Part shown: positions 8,204 through 15,982 of the stretch, piece by piece
How positions within the stretch are numbered: the stretch's first letter is position 1
Layout: each line of letters opens with the position of its first letter
Source: Chitinophaga pinensis
GTDB lineage: Bacteria > Bacteroidota > Bacteroidia > Flavobacteriales_D > Crocinitomicaceae
Direction: 5' to 3'
DNA length: 64,000 bases
Assembly: GCA_943324745.2 (NCBI GenBank)
Contig: CALPMT020000002.1
Location: 116,993 to 180,992, forward strand
The notes under the pieces: model-generated
Told to the model about the DNA's origin: nothing
What the model saw: only the letters and a program-made list of their open reading frames with translations
The model's database searches: none
Translations under genes and position numbers: made by a program

Positions 8204-8494
8204 CTAATCTTTTAAACATCTGATTGACAAGCCATAATCCATTGGATAATCAGTATTAAAAGTTTTTCCAGAATAAGAATCTAAACCTTCAGATTGTCCC
8301 ATATATTGACTGGATTTAGATGATGTCCACCAAAAACCTCGTCTTTCAGCCTCATTAAAATTATCAGAACTTTGGCGCCATCCACCCGCTAGTGCAGTAA
8401 ATAAAGAAGAGTTGTTGGCTTGTGTTGTTTCTTTTTTAGACCTAAAAAAAAGATTTAATATTTTTTTAAAATTATTTTTTGGGCTAATGGACAA
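8204..8494 (-). pseudogene. C-terminal fragment of a FISUMP-domain lipoprotein
   Basis: The frame encodes about 65 residues that match the end of the Fibrobacter-succinogenes-major-paralogous domain: FTALAGGWRQ, GFWWTSSKSSQ and YGLSIRCLKD. Intact proteins have a lipoprotein signal and roughly 150 or more residues before this part, which are missing. The open frame can only begin at a TTG inside the left arm of an 18-bp inverted repeat (8488-8505), so the upstream part of the gene appears to have been replaced or deleted where the repeat element sits. It is probably not expressed as a functional protein. Confidence 0.7.
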
Positions 8495-8588
8495 AAAGTA
8501 GGCTGAAAACTTCTATAAGCTATATGTTTACTAGCTTTGAGGCAAATCAAATACTTTGAATAAAAAAAAACAGCCTACTTTTTGTCCA
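8488..8588. mobile_element. MITE-like element with perfect 18-bp inverted repeats
   Basis: TGGACAAAAAGTAGGCTG (8488-8505) and its exact reverse complement (8571-8588) enclose 65 bp with no coding potential. Size and structure suggest a miniature inverted-repeat element or the fused ends of a deleted insertion sequence. It abuts the truncated FISUMP gene, which it may have disrupted. No target-site duplication is evident. Confidence 0.65.
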
Positions 8589-8623
8589 CTACATATTTTT
8601 TTCATATTAATTAAAATTTTATA

Positions 8624-9136
8624 TTAAAAATCTCTTACAACTCTATAATGAAATTCACGATTCCAGTCAACAGGAGACGTATTCGATCCCCCATTTTCTT
8701 TATCCATATTCACTAATACATGAAATTGTACATCGGTGACATCTTTTTCAGTTTCACTAGTCAAATAATCAGAATTTTTAAATAAAAAAACAGTATATTC
8801 ATCTGAATTTCTTATAATTTGTAATTCATCTTTTGTTGGTAATCTCCAGTCTGAAAAACCATTTAAAGTCAACTTTTCAGCTTCTGCAATTGCTTGCTTT
8901 TGTGAAACTAACTTATTATCTCCATCAGATAATGGAGCACAAATCTTACCATGCTTCCCTTCAAAATCTAAAAAGAAAATATAGCCACCTTCATACTTAT
9001 CGCCTAATTTTAAAGGCTCAACTTTTTCCTCTTTTACTTGCTCGTCTATTTTAATATCATCTTTGATATTATCAGATGAATTACAAGAAAATAAAGCCAT
9101 AAAAGACCCTAATAATAAATAATTTACTTTTTTCAT
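8624..9136 (-). CDS. DUF1566-type lipoprotein
   Basis: This 170-residue protein has a signal peptide and the lipobox ALFSCNSS (Cys18), a charged linker, and a C-terminal domain of the DUF1566 (Lcl C-terminal) type. That domain shows GGYIFFLD near residue 52, KICAPLSDG, GFSDWRLPTKDEL and a closing YRVVRDF. These domains have a C-type-lectin-related fold and sit on surface or periplasmic proteins; their ligands are mostly unknown. The same domain recurs at the C-terminus of the next gene upstream (9429-11531), and the related FISUMP fragment lies just downstream, so this is a small paralogous cluster. Confidence 0.8.
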   Translation of the reverse strand: MKKVNYLLLGSFMALFSCNSSDNIKDDIKIDEQVKEEKVEPLKLGDKYEGGYIFFLDFEGKHGKICAPLSDGDNKLVSQKQAIAEAEKLTLNGFSDWRLPTKDELQIIRNSDEYTVFLFKNSDYLTSETEKDVTDVQFHVLVNMDKENGGSNTSPVDWNREFHYRVVRDF

Positions 9137-9428
9137 TTTTTTTGGTTTTAAATTTTCCTACTCTATCAGCTTTTCGGAATCCGCTGTTATTTTTGTAAAA
9201 AATATAATTTACTGAAATATACGTAAATTATAAATATTTTTATGTTATTTCTCATTCCTGTCAAATCGAGGCTTCCACTTTCTGTAAAACAATACAAATT
9301 TTCCTAATTCTTTAATTTATTGTGAAAAATAATCTCAATTGAAAAACACAATAAATTAGTATAAATATGATTTGTCAGAAATTAAATACGATGATAAAAA
9401 TAAACTAAAAATCAAATGAAATTATTAA

Positions 9429-11531
9429 CTAAAATGTTCTGACTGGTCTAACAGACTTTGTATGTTCTTTGTTAATTGGATAAGGATTCTCCAAGGCGGT
9501 ATTTAAACCTTTGTAAAGATCATTAAAAGAGAATGTATATCCTATACAAACCCCTTCACAATATTCTGACGTTGACTCTTTACTACTCCAATAAGATTCG
9601 GAGTTATTACTATTTAATATAAATCCGCCAATCTTAAATCTATTCTTATACATAACACCAAATTCACTTGGCGTAGGAAGGCGCCAACCAGAACCTAAAT
9701 TTTTACAAGCTTTTTTAGCATCCCACCAATTCATATTGTTTGGGAAATCTAACAAAGCAATTTCTAATCTTCCAATCTTTATAGTAGGAATTTTTGAGCC
9801 AATTTTTGAATAACTAAATCCATTATCTTCATTTTGAGTAGAAACATCATCGTTTTCAGCGGCTTTTCTTTCCTCTTCTAAGTACTCTACATACTCTTCA
9901 GCAGACATTTCAGGAGGGCCTCCGAGTCCAGTTTCGGTAAATGCTACTTTCAAATCATCAAATTCAATACGTTGCGCTCCGTTAACTGACATACCTATTT
10001 GGCCCCCATAAAACTCACTAAATTCAAATTCATTTACTTTGAAATAATTGATATAAAATTCGATGATAGTTCCATTTCTCCTTACACCAATACTATTTGA
10101 TCCATTTCTATTGATATACTCAGATGCTGTCAAAGGAATAATATCTTTATAATTACCATTATCAATAGTAGAATACCTATAAAGTCCATTAGCAGTGATT
10201 CCAAATGAAAAATAATTAGAAAATCCATTGGCTCCCCATAGTATATGGTATGAATTATTGTCAATACCTTTTAGCCATGTGGTATTCATAGAAATAAAAA
10301 AGTTTTCAATATTAGTTGGTATTCTTTTAGCAGCTAAATTAATATAACCTCCAGCAATTTTATTTTCAAAAATAAATTTTCCGGTTGCTATTTTATTAAT
10401 AGCATTTTGATCTTCGCTTTCATACCAACCATTCGTATTTTTTTCAAAATTATCTTCAAATTTTTCATTGTAGCTAAATTGTTCCTCAAATACTTTCTGT
10501 CTTTCAATTTTCTTTTGTCTTTCAATTTTCTCTTGTATCTCAATTAACTCCTTAAGTTTTATTGTTGCTTCATTGATTATTTTATTATAAAGCACTTTTC
10601 GTTGCTCGATAAAAGAATTTGAAAATTTTATATCGATATATTTAAAAGCAAGGTACTTTAAAGCATCAGATTCAATAAATTTTTTTCTGTACGCTAAATC
10701 GTCTACATATATTTTTAATTCAACTAAATTATTTTTAATTTTTTGGTATTGATTTTCCAGATTTTTAAAATAATAATTATTTATCATTTTTTCTAAATCT
10801 GGTACGATAGACAAATATTCCTCGTCAGTCTTATTATCTATATAATATAACCAATTTTCATCGGTTAACTCTTTTTGTAGTTGAACTAATTCACGTTGAT
10901 TTCGAATATTTGCTAACTCCATATAAGTAGCTTTTGCAATTTCACCAAACAATGGATTTTTAGCTGGAAGCAATTTAACCCTTGGTTTAATTTCTTTTAA
11001 AAAAGAACTGATATCTTGATTTCCTGTTTTTTTTAACCCTTCGATTAACTCACCTAAGAAAAGATTATACTTTAATTCTCTTATAGCATCTTTTTTGGCA
11101 TTGAAATCATTTTTAATTAAACTTACACAATTTGTGTACTTTTTTTCACCTATAGGCGGAATTACATTACAACCAGGAAATAAAACATCAAATTCCTCTT
11201 TATCTATCGTTAAATGTTCAGGTGTTAAATGTTGAGACGCTTCTCCTAAAAACCTAAGAGATTGTTGTATATAATAACTTGCACTATCACGACTTATATC
11301 TGTATAATTAAACTTTTTTAATTCTGAAATTTTATCCATGTAAATATATGCTTTCCAGTAATAAAAAAAAGATTCCTCTTTATACTTATCATGGAGGCTT
11401 TCCAGTTCAGTTAAAGCAACATCCAATTTACCAGCCCTAAAGTTGGAATACACTTTTTTTTCAATTTTTCGCTCTTGACCAAAAGTTACAATGGCAATTA
11501 AAATTAAAAATGATGTTAAAAAAAATTTCAT
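9429..11531 (-). CDS. Exported multidomain protein: helical N-terminus, jelly-roll, DUF1566
   Basis: This 700-residue protein starts with a signal peptide (1-18) and a TPR-like helical region that includes a coiled coil rich in the repeat EKIERQK (about 340-365). A middle beta-sandwich, like a concanavalin/LamG or DUF1080 fold, covers about 370-560, with FEDNFEKNTNGWYE at its start and IEFDDLKVAF at its end. A linker precedes a C-terminal DUF1566 domain with GSGWRLPTPSEFGVMY, ESYWSSKES and SVRPVRTF. Signal and domains point to the periplasm or cell surface; carbohydrate or protein binding is possible but not shown. No T9SS tail is present. It is transcribed away from the small gene at 12156. 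Confidence 0.75.
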   Translation of the reverse strand: MKFFLTSFLILIAIVTFGQERKIEKKVYSNFRAGKLDVALTELESLHDKYKEESFFYYWKAYIYMDKISELKKFNYTDISRDSASYYIQQSLRFLGEASQHLTPEHLTIDKEEFDVLFPGCNVIPPIGEKKYTNCVSLIKNDFNAKKDAIRELKYNLFLGELIEGLKKTGNQDISSFLKEIKPRVKLLPAKNPLFGEIAKATYMELANIRNQRELVQLQKELTDENWLYYIDNKTDEEYLSIVPDLEKMINNYYFKNLENQYQKIKNNLVELKIYVDDLAYRKKFIESDALKYLAFKYIDIKFSNSFIEQRKVLYNKIINEATIKLKELIEIQEKIERQKKIERQKVFEEQFSYNEKFEDNFEKNTNGWYESEDQNAINKIATGKFIFENKIAGGYINLAAKRIPTNIENFFISMNTTWLKGIDNNSYHILWGANGFSNYFSFGITANGLYRYSTIDNGNYKDIIPLTASEYINRNGSNSIGVRRNGTIIEFYINYFKVNEFEFSEFYGGQIGMSVNGAQRIEFDDLKVAFTETGLGGPPEMSAEEYVEYLEEERKAAENDDVSTQNEDNGFSYSKIGSKIPTIKIGRLEIALLDFPNNMNWWDAKKACKNLGSGWRLPTPSEFGVMYKNRFKIGGFILNSNNSESYWSSKESTSEYCEGVCIGYTFSFNDLYKGLNTALENPYPINKEHTKSVRPVRTF

Positions 11532-12030
11532 TTTTTTTATTTTAAGATTCCTTCTCTTTTAGATTTTCAGATAAATCTATTCATAATTACAAAATAAACC
11601 TAACTAACTGAAATATAAGTTCAGTTGAAAGTTAGCATCAAGGCATCACGCAAAGTCTAATATTTACTTTATAAATCACCTAAAACGATTTTTAAAACGC
11701 TTTAATTAGATGAAATTATTAGTGTAGATATAAAAAAATGGAATTTAGCTAAAAACAATCGAACTGAGAAAAATAGCATACTGGGACGATGAGAATAAAC
11801 GTTGTTTTTAGTTTATTACCAACTTAAACGTAATCCACAACTTCAATTAGAGTTCTGTTTAATTAAGGGGAGCTTACTTTTGAAAATTAGGAATCAACGT
11901 AGTAAAATCAATACTTCTAGGTTGTAAATCGATTAATTTCTATTTTTATCGGACAGAAGTGCTGTTTTATTTAATATTATAATTATTCAAAGTTTTGGAC
12001 TTTTAAATGTGAATTTCATTCGAAAGTAGA
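11532..12030. other. AT-rich intergenic region, nothing recognised
   Basis: About 500 bp between the divergent genes at 9429 and 12156 hold no credible ORF, RNA or repeat that I can see. A promoter for the plus-strand gene begins at 12031. The minus-strand promoter could not be identified. Confidence 0.6.
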
Positions 12031-12063
12031 TTGATTTTCATTTCTTAAATACCTCTACCTTTG
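12031..12063 (+). promoter_or_regulatory. Candidate promoter of the small secreted protein gene
   Basis: TTG (12031-12033), 22 bp, then TACCTTTG (12056-12063). The -7 box matches TAnnTTTG; the spacing is slightly longer than the usual 19-20 bp. It implies a 5' UTR of about 85 nt. Confidence 0.45.
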
Positions 12064-12155
12064 CAAAAAACTTAAATTAAACTTTTTTGTAATAAAACGT
12101 TATATCTCTTATAAATAATATTATTTTAGTATAAAATTATTTAATCTTTAAAAAA

Positions 12156-12404
12156 ATGAAAAAAACTATCTTATTTGTTTCAATTTTTGTTTTAACTTTT
12201 TTGGGTCTGTCTTTTACTTTAAAAATTAATTCGCCGAAGAACGTTGAACAAGCTAAACCATTTTGTGTAACTATAAATTGTCCTAATCAAGCACAAACAA
12301 AATTACCTATTTATGCTAAAAATGCTGAAGAAGCTAGAAATTTAGCTAAAAAATCTTATCCGAATTGTCCAGTCGGTGGTGTTACTTCAGGGGTGTGTAA
12401 ATAG
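12156..12404 (+). CDS. Small secreted cysteine-containing protein
   Basis: This 82-residue protein has a signal peptide or single N-terminal membrane helix (MKKTILFVSIFVLTFLGLSF). The short mature part has four cysteines, in the pattern FCVTINC then NCPVGGVTSGVC, spaced to form two disulphides. I do not recognise the family. It is monocistronic: a promoter lies upstream, and the remnant of an insertion sequence begins 43 bp downstream. A secreted small peptide or envelope protein is possible. Confidence 0.65.
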   Translation: MKKTILFVSIFVLTFLGLSFTLKINSPKNVEQAKPFCVTINCPNQAQTKLPIYAKNAEEARNLAKKSYPNCPVGGVTSGVCK

Positions 12405-12446
12405 GTTTTTAATTCTATCAATAAAAAGTCATTTTTATTTTTTAAA

Positions 12447-12745
12447 GAGGCTGTCTCAAAACTAATTTGAGTAGTCTCTTTTTTTATTTTCTATAAATTA
12501 TCTTAAAAATTCTATTTTCTATTTTTGGAAGATTCTAATGAGTAAAAAAGTACTTTAACATCTATTACAGACCCTTTTAGGCTGATATTTTCCTGATATT
12601 TTGCGCTATTGCTAAAATCCCCAATCGATCTCAACTTTAATCTTACCACGAAGCTTAAATCGTTTAAATTTATGGTTGTTTTTAATGTTTCCAAAAACAG
12701 GTTCTACATCAAAACATCTTTTTTTCCTTTTCTCTATTCCAAAAA
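12447..12745 (-). mobile_element. Remnant of an insertion sequence (IS1182-like)
   Basis: The outer end GAGGCTGTCTCAAAAC (12447-12462) looks like the terminal inverted repeat of an IS1182/IS5-type element. The decayed 3' part of a transposase follows it inward. The other end and most of the transposase are missing. The same hairpin, followed by a T-run, could also act as a terminator for the gene at 12156. Confidence 0.65.
12577..12743 (-). pseudogene. Transposase C-terminal fragment, frameshifted
   Basis: The minus-strand frame from about 12743 reads KKRCFDVEPVFGNIKNN, then HKFKRFKLRGKIKVEIDWGF and a stop. FDVEPVFGNIK and FKRF-LRG are hallmarks of the C-terminus of IS1182-family DDE transposases. 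Adding one T in the TTTT run near 12614-12617 restores LAIAQNIRKISA and a stop at 12577, which matches the usual family ending, so a single-base deletion broke the frame. The N-terminal part is absent. It is not functional. Confidence 0.75.
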
Positions 12746-12972
12746 CACTTATAAAAAGATAATATATGTAAATAAAAATACATTTATTATCTTAGAACAT
12801 TATATTAATACATACTATCAAGATAATGAATGTAAAAAGCACAAATAATCTTAATTGGAATATTCTAAAGTCATTTTCTAATGATTGTCATGATTACTTT
12901 CATTTTGCGGAAGTTATTGAAAAATTTATGTTAAAAATGAAGAGGTAATCATTTGACGTAACCTAAAAAATA

Positions 12973-14799
12973 ATGAGTACATATAATCAACAAATTCTTC
13001 ACGTTTTCTCCTCAAATTTTTATTCAGGATCAGTTCAATACGCTAAAGACGTAGCTAGTATACAAAAGCATAATCATGAAAACGTTCATATCATCACTGA
13101 TATGGAAATTAGCATTGAAGGTATTTCAACTATTCAGCTGCCGATATCTAATAGGTCCATCGCGCAACGTATAAAAAATATTCTTTTTTTAATTCGTTAT
13201 ATCAAGCAACATGATATTACAATTATCCATGCTCATTCTAGGGCTGCAAGCTGGGTAAGTTATTATGCCACAAAAATATGTAACATTCCACTCGTATCTA
13301 CTATACATGGCAAACAAGTAAAAACAAAAGATATATACGGTGAAAAAATTATTGGGATTTGTGAAAATTTAATGCGTGATACAGCACAAAAAAACAAGCT
13401 ACTCGCTTCTAAATTAATAGCTATTCCTAATGGAATCACGTTAGACAAATCAGCTTACACAACTATAAAGAGCTCAGAAAGTATTTTATCTATCATAGGA
13501 AGATTTAACGGTATCAAAGGAATTATCATCAGTCAGTTTATATGTGAAATCTTACCTGATTTATTAGAGAGAAAACCTGAGCTTAACATTCAATTCATTG
13601 GAAATGAATGGGAAAAATTACCCGAAGAAGGGAAGAATGTCTTTGACCAATTAAAACGTAAATACGCAGATCGGATAAAATTATTTGGTTTTATAACGAA
13701 CGTACATGAAGAAATATTAAAATCTTCGCTTATAGTGGGAGCTGGTCGTGTTGCGATTGAAACCTTGTTATTAGGAAAACCTTTAATTGCAGTTGGCGAA
13801 GCTTGTTACCATGGACTAATTAGTCCGGCTAATATAAACGATGCTATTGATTCTAATTTTGGAGACATTGTTGCTACTAACGATCCTTTTAAATTACAAA
13901 AAGAACACGTTATCAGTGATATCATCCAAGGTCTAACTTCACACCAAGACACGCACCCAGAAATAGAAGAAGCTTTAAAGCAATATTCTATAAATTCTGT
14001 TTATTCTGAACTAAAAAAAGTATATCAATCTGCATACATCCAAAAATATACTCCTCAGCATATTCCGATCTTGATGTATCACAAAGTTCCAACTCGCACT
14101 TTAGAGAGTAAGCATCGCATTTTTGTGACCAGTAAGAATTTTAAAAAACACTTAAGACTCTTCAAACTAAGAGGTCTTACATCCATTACATTTAAAGAAT
14201 ATGATGATTATAAAACAGGAAAATTAGATTTCAGAAAATTTCCAAAAAAACCATTTATCCTCACATTTGATGATGGCTATGCAGATAATTTTACGAATGC
14301 ACTGCCATTCATGAAAAAATATGGATTTAAAGGGGTGATTTATTTGTTGGGAGATTTTGACAAACTCGTGAACTTTTGGGATGAAGGCGAGTCGATTGAA
14401 TCCATACAATTAATGACTCTTGACCAGAAAAAAGCATTTGTGGAGGCGAATTGGGAAATCGGAGCACACACTATGACTCATGCTCACTTAACCTTGTTAA
14501 AAGACTCTGAAATTACAACGGAACTTTCTGAAAGCAAAAACAACTTAGAAACAGTATTAAATACATCGGTCATTTCTTTTGCTTATCCATACGGAGATTT
14601 AGATAATCGTGTTAAATGCCTCGTAAAAGAAGTCGGATTTACCTTTGGCGTAGCTACAGACTCGGGAGGAATGACTATTGAAGAAGATGAATTTCAAATT
14701 TTCAGAGTGAATGTTTTCCCAGAAGATGGTTGGTTTCAAATGTATAAAAAGACTTCTAGTTGGTATCGGTCTTATTTTAAGAAAAAGAAAGGGAAATAA
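12973..14799 (+). CDS. Glycosyltransferase (GT4-like) fused to NodB-type polysaccharide deacetylase
   Basis: The 608-residue protein has two enzyme domains and no signal peptide. Residues 1-350 form a GT-B fold of the glycosyltransferase family 4 type: IIHAHSR and STIHGKQ in the N-lobe, IPNGI near 151, and GRVAIETLLLGKPLIAVGE near 258, the donor-binding region with Glu263. Residues 363-608 form a NodB deacetylase: ILMYHKVP, TFDDGYADN (Asp433 and Asp434), GAHTMTHAHLT (His499 and His503) and SFAYPYGD. Together the domains would add and deacetylate an amino sugar in a surface polysaccharide or glycolipid. It stands alone with no other polysaccharide genes near it, just after an insertion-sequence remnant. 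Confidence 0.88.
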   Translation: MSTYNQQILHVFSSNFYSGSVQYAKDVASIQKHNHENVHIITDMEISIEGISTIQLPISNRSIAQRIKNILFLIRYIKQHDITIIHAHSRAASWVSYYATKICNIPLVSTIHGKQVKTKDIYGEKIIGICENLMRDTAQKNKLLASKLIAIPNGITLDKSAYTTIKSSESILSIIGRFNGIKGIIISQFICEILPDLLERKPELNIQFIGNEWEKLPEEGKNVFDQLKRKYADRIKLFGFITNVHEEILKSSLIVGAGRVAIETLLLGKPLIAVGEACYHGLISPANINDAIDSNFGDIVATNDPFKLQKEHVISDIIQGLTSHQDTHPEIEEALKQYSINSVYSELKKVYQSAYIQKYTPQHIPILMYHKVPTRTLESKHRIFVTSKNFKKHLRLFKLRGLTSITFKEYDDYKTGKLDFRKFPKKPFILTFDDGYADNFTNALPFMKKYGFKGVIYLLGDFDKLVNFWDEGESIESIQLMTLDQKKAFVEANWEIGAHTMTHAHLTLLKDSEITTELSESKNNLETVLNTSVISFAYPYGDLDNRVKCLVKEVGFTFGVATDSGGMTIEEDEFQIFRVNVFPEDGWFQMYKKTSSWYRSYFKKKKGK

Positions 14800-14978
14800 A
14801 AGGAGATTATCAATTTAACAGCACAACTTTAGTCGTATAATACTCATCTAAAAAAACGTTGTAAACTCCTATTTTTAATTAAGTTATTATAATTCGTAGT
14901 ATTCAAAAACTTTCCAACCGAACAAATAGTCAACCTAGAGTTTGATGATGGCGTAAGAAAACCAATTCCCCGATCATA

Positions 14979-15020
14979 AAAACCAATAAACTTCATTGTT
15001 AGATGAAATTCATTGGTTTA
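14979..15020 (-). terminator. Possible terminator of the DUF3108 gene
   Basis: AAACCAAT and ATTGGTTT arms face each other across about 25 nt (14979-14987 and 15012-15020). On the minus strand the hairpin ends in TTTTTA, about 20-50 bp after the stop codon of the DUF3108 gene. The loop is long, so support is moderate. Confidence 0.4.
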
Positions 15021-15037
15021 TATTGAGTTCTTATTGC

Positions 15038-15844
15038 TTATACTTTTGTTAATCTTTCCAACAAGCCTTTATAACCACTTAGTTCCATTTTGATTGATCC
15101 AACCATTAATTTTGCTTCAATTAATAAGGGGATTTTATTTGCATCAGCGGTAATATAAAAATTACAATCTTCTTCGTGTTTGAAAATACGCCCCGTTTGA
15201 ACTACTGGGTTGAAAAGGTAACATTTGTATTTTCCAGTACGAATTGAAATTGTTTTAATGCCTTTGTATTTAATTTTTATCGGAAAAACCTTTTCATCAA
15301 CATAAGAGTTAATCACAAATACATCTCCTTTTTTAGCGTTTTCGTAATCAAACGTACGCGCATAATAAAAAGACGAGAGCATGTCTTGCACATAACTAGG
15401 GGCGTCATCTACTTTTTCCTTTCCATTATCGATGACATTCGCGTGTTGATAGAACTTATATTCTTGGTTTATTTTATACCCGCCTTCATCGATATCGCGT
15501 TTGAACAAGTGAGGGAATACTCCGTCTTCATCGATATAGGTTTCATACTTATCACGCACTTTGAAAAACCAATCAAATGCACCTAAACTTCTACCTGTAC
15601 CGACACTATGGAGAACTTCACGTCCATTCAACTTGATGTCTTCTTTTTTTAATTCTAATCGAGCAGAACCTGCATCTATAATTCCATAGTGAATCACATA
15701 ATCTAATTGTTCACCAGAGCGAAATGATTGATTTTCAATTTTTCGGAGTTCTTTGGAAGAAATACCAGTTGTGATAGGATCTACAGTTGCTGTTGTGAAT
15801 GATAATAAACCTGTAACAGCAGATATAAGGACAATCTTTTTCAT
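15038..15844 (-). CDS. DUF3108 domain protein
   Basis: This 268-residue exported protein starts with a short signal peptide (MKKIVLISAVTGLLSFTTA). A single beta-rich DUF3108 domain follows, recognisable from FRSGEQLDYVIHYGIIDAGSA near residue 42, SLGAFDWFFKVRDKYETYID, and PVVQTGRIFKHEED toward the end. The fold is related to LolA/LppX-type lipid-binding barrels, and the family is found in the periplasm of many Gram-negatives; its substrate is not established. A bidirectional terminator upstream separates it from the RND operon, so it is transcribed alone. Confidence 0.85.
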   Translation of the reverse strand: MKKIVLISAVTGLLSFTTATVDPITTGISSKELRKIENQSFRSGEQLDYVIHYGIIDAGSARLELKKEDIKLNGREVLHSVGTGRSLGAFDWFFKVRDKYETYIDEDGVFPHLFKRDIDEGGYKINQEYKFYQHANVIDNGKEKVDDAPSYVQDMLSSFYYARTFDYENAKKGDVFVINSYVDEKVFPIKIKYKGIKTISIRTGKYKCYLFNPVVQTGRIFKHEEDCNFYITADANKIPLLIEAKLMVGSIKMELSGYKGLLERLTKV

Positions 15845-15893
15845 GGCATAAAATTTAATGATACATATAAATTATATAATCAAATTAAGTGCC

Positions 15894-15919
15894 AAAAAAA
15901 GGGCCGAAGCCCTTTTTTT
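15894..15919. terminator. Bidirectional terminator after the RND operon
   Basis: AAAAAAAGGGC-CGAA-GCCCTTTTTTT is a perfect stem flanked by A and T runs. On the minus strand the loop is UUCG, as in the terminator at 1499-1528. It lies 64 bp after the stop of the RND pump gene and just before the DUF3108 gene. Confidence 0.88.
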
Positions 15920-15933
15920 ATTTTATATTATTG

Positions 15934-15979
15934 TTGTTACATGTAGAGCAGCAATGCTTTGCGTTTCTACATGTAACAA
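15934..15979. repeat. 14-bp palindromic repeat after the RND pump gene
   Basis: TTGTTACATGTAGA (15934-15947) and its exact reverse complement (15966-15979) enclose a loop containing CAGCAATGCTTTGCG, which pairs partly with itself. The core resembles the dispersed GTAGAGACGCAATGC-type palindromes of Bacteroidota. It may stabilise the 3' end of the efflux mRNA. Confidence 0.65.
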
Positions 15980-15982
15980 ACA

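Noticed and set aside
12512..12694. Minus-strand ORF of 60 codons as a real small gene
   Set aside because: It is a mixed-frame reading of a frameshifted transposase remnant.
7137..12745. Integrative element inserted at the tRNA gene
   Set aside because: No integrase gene and no direct repeat of the tRNA 3' end were found downstream.
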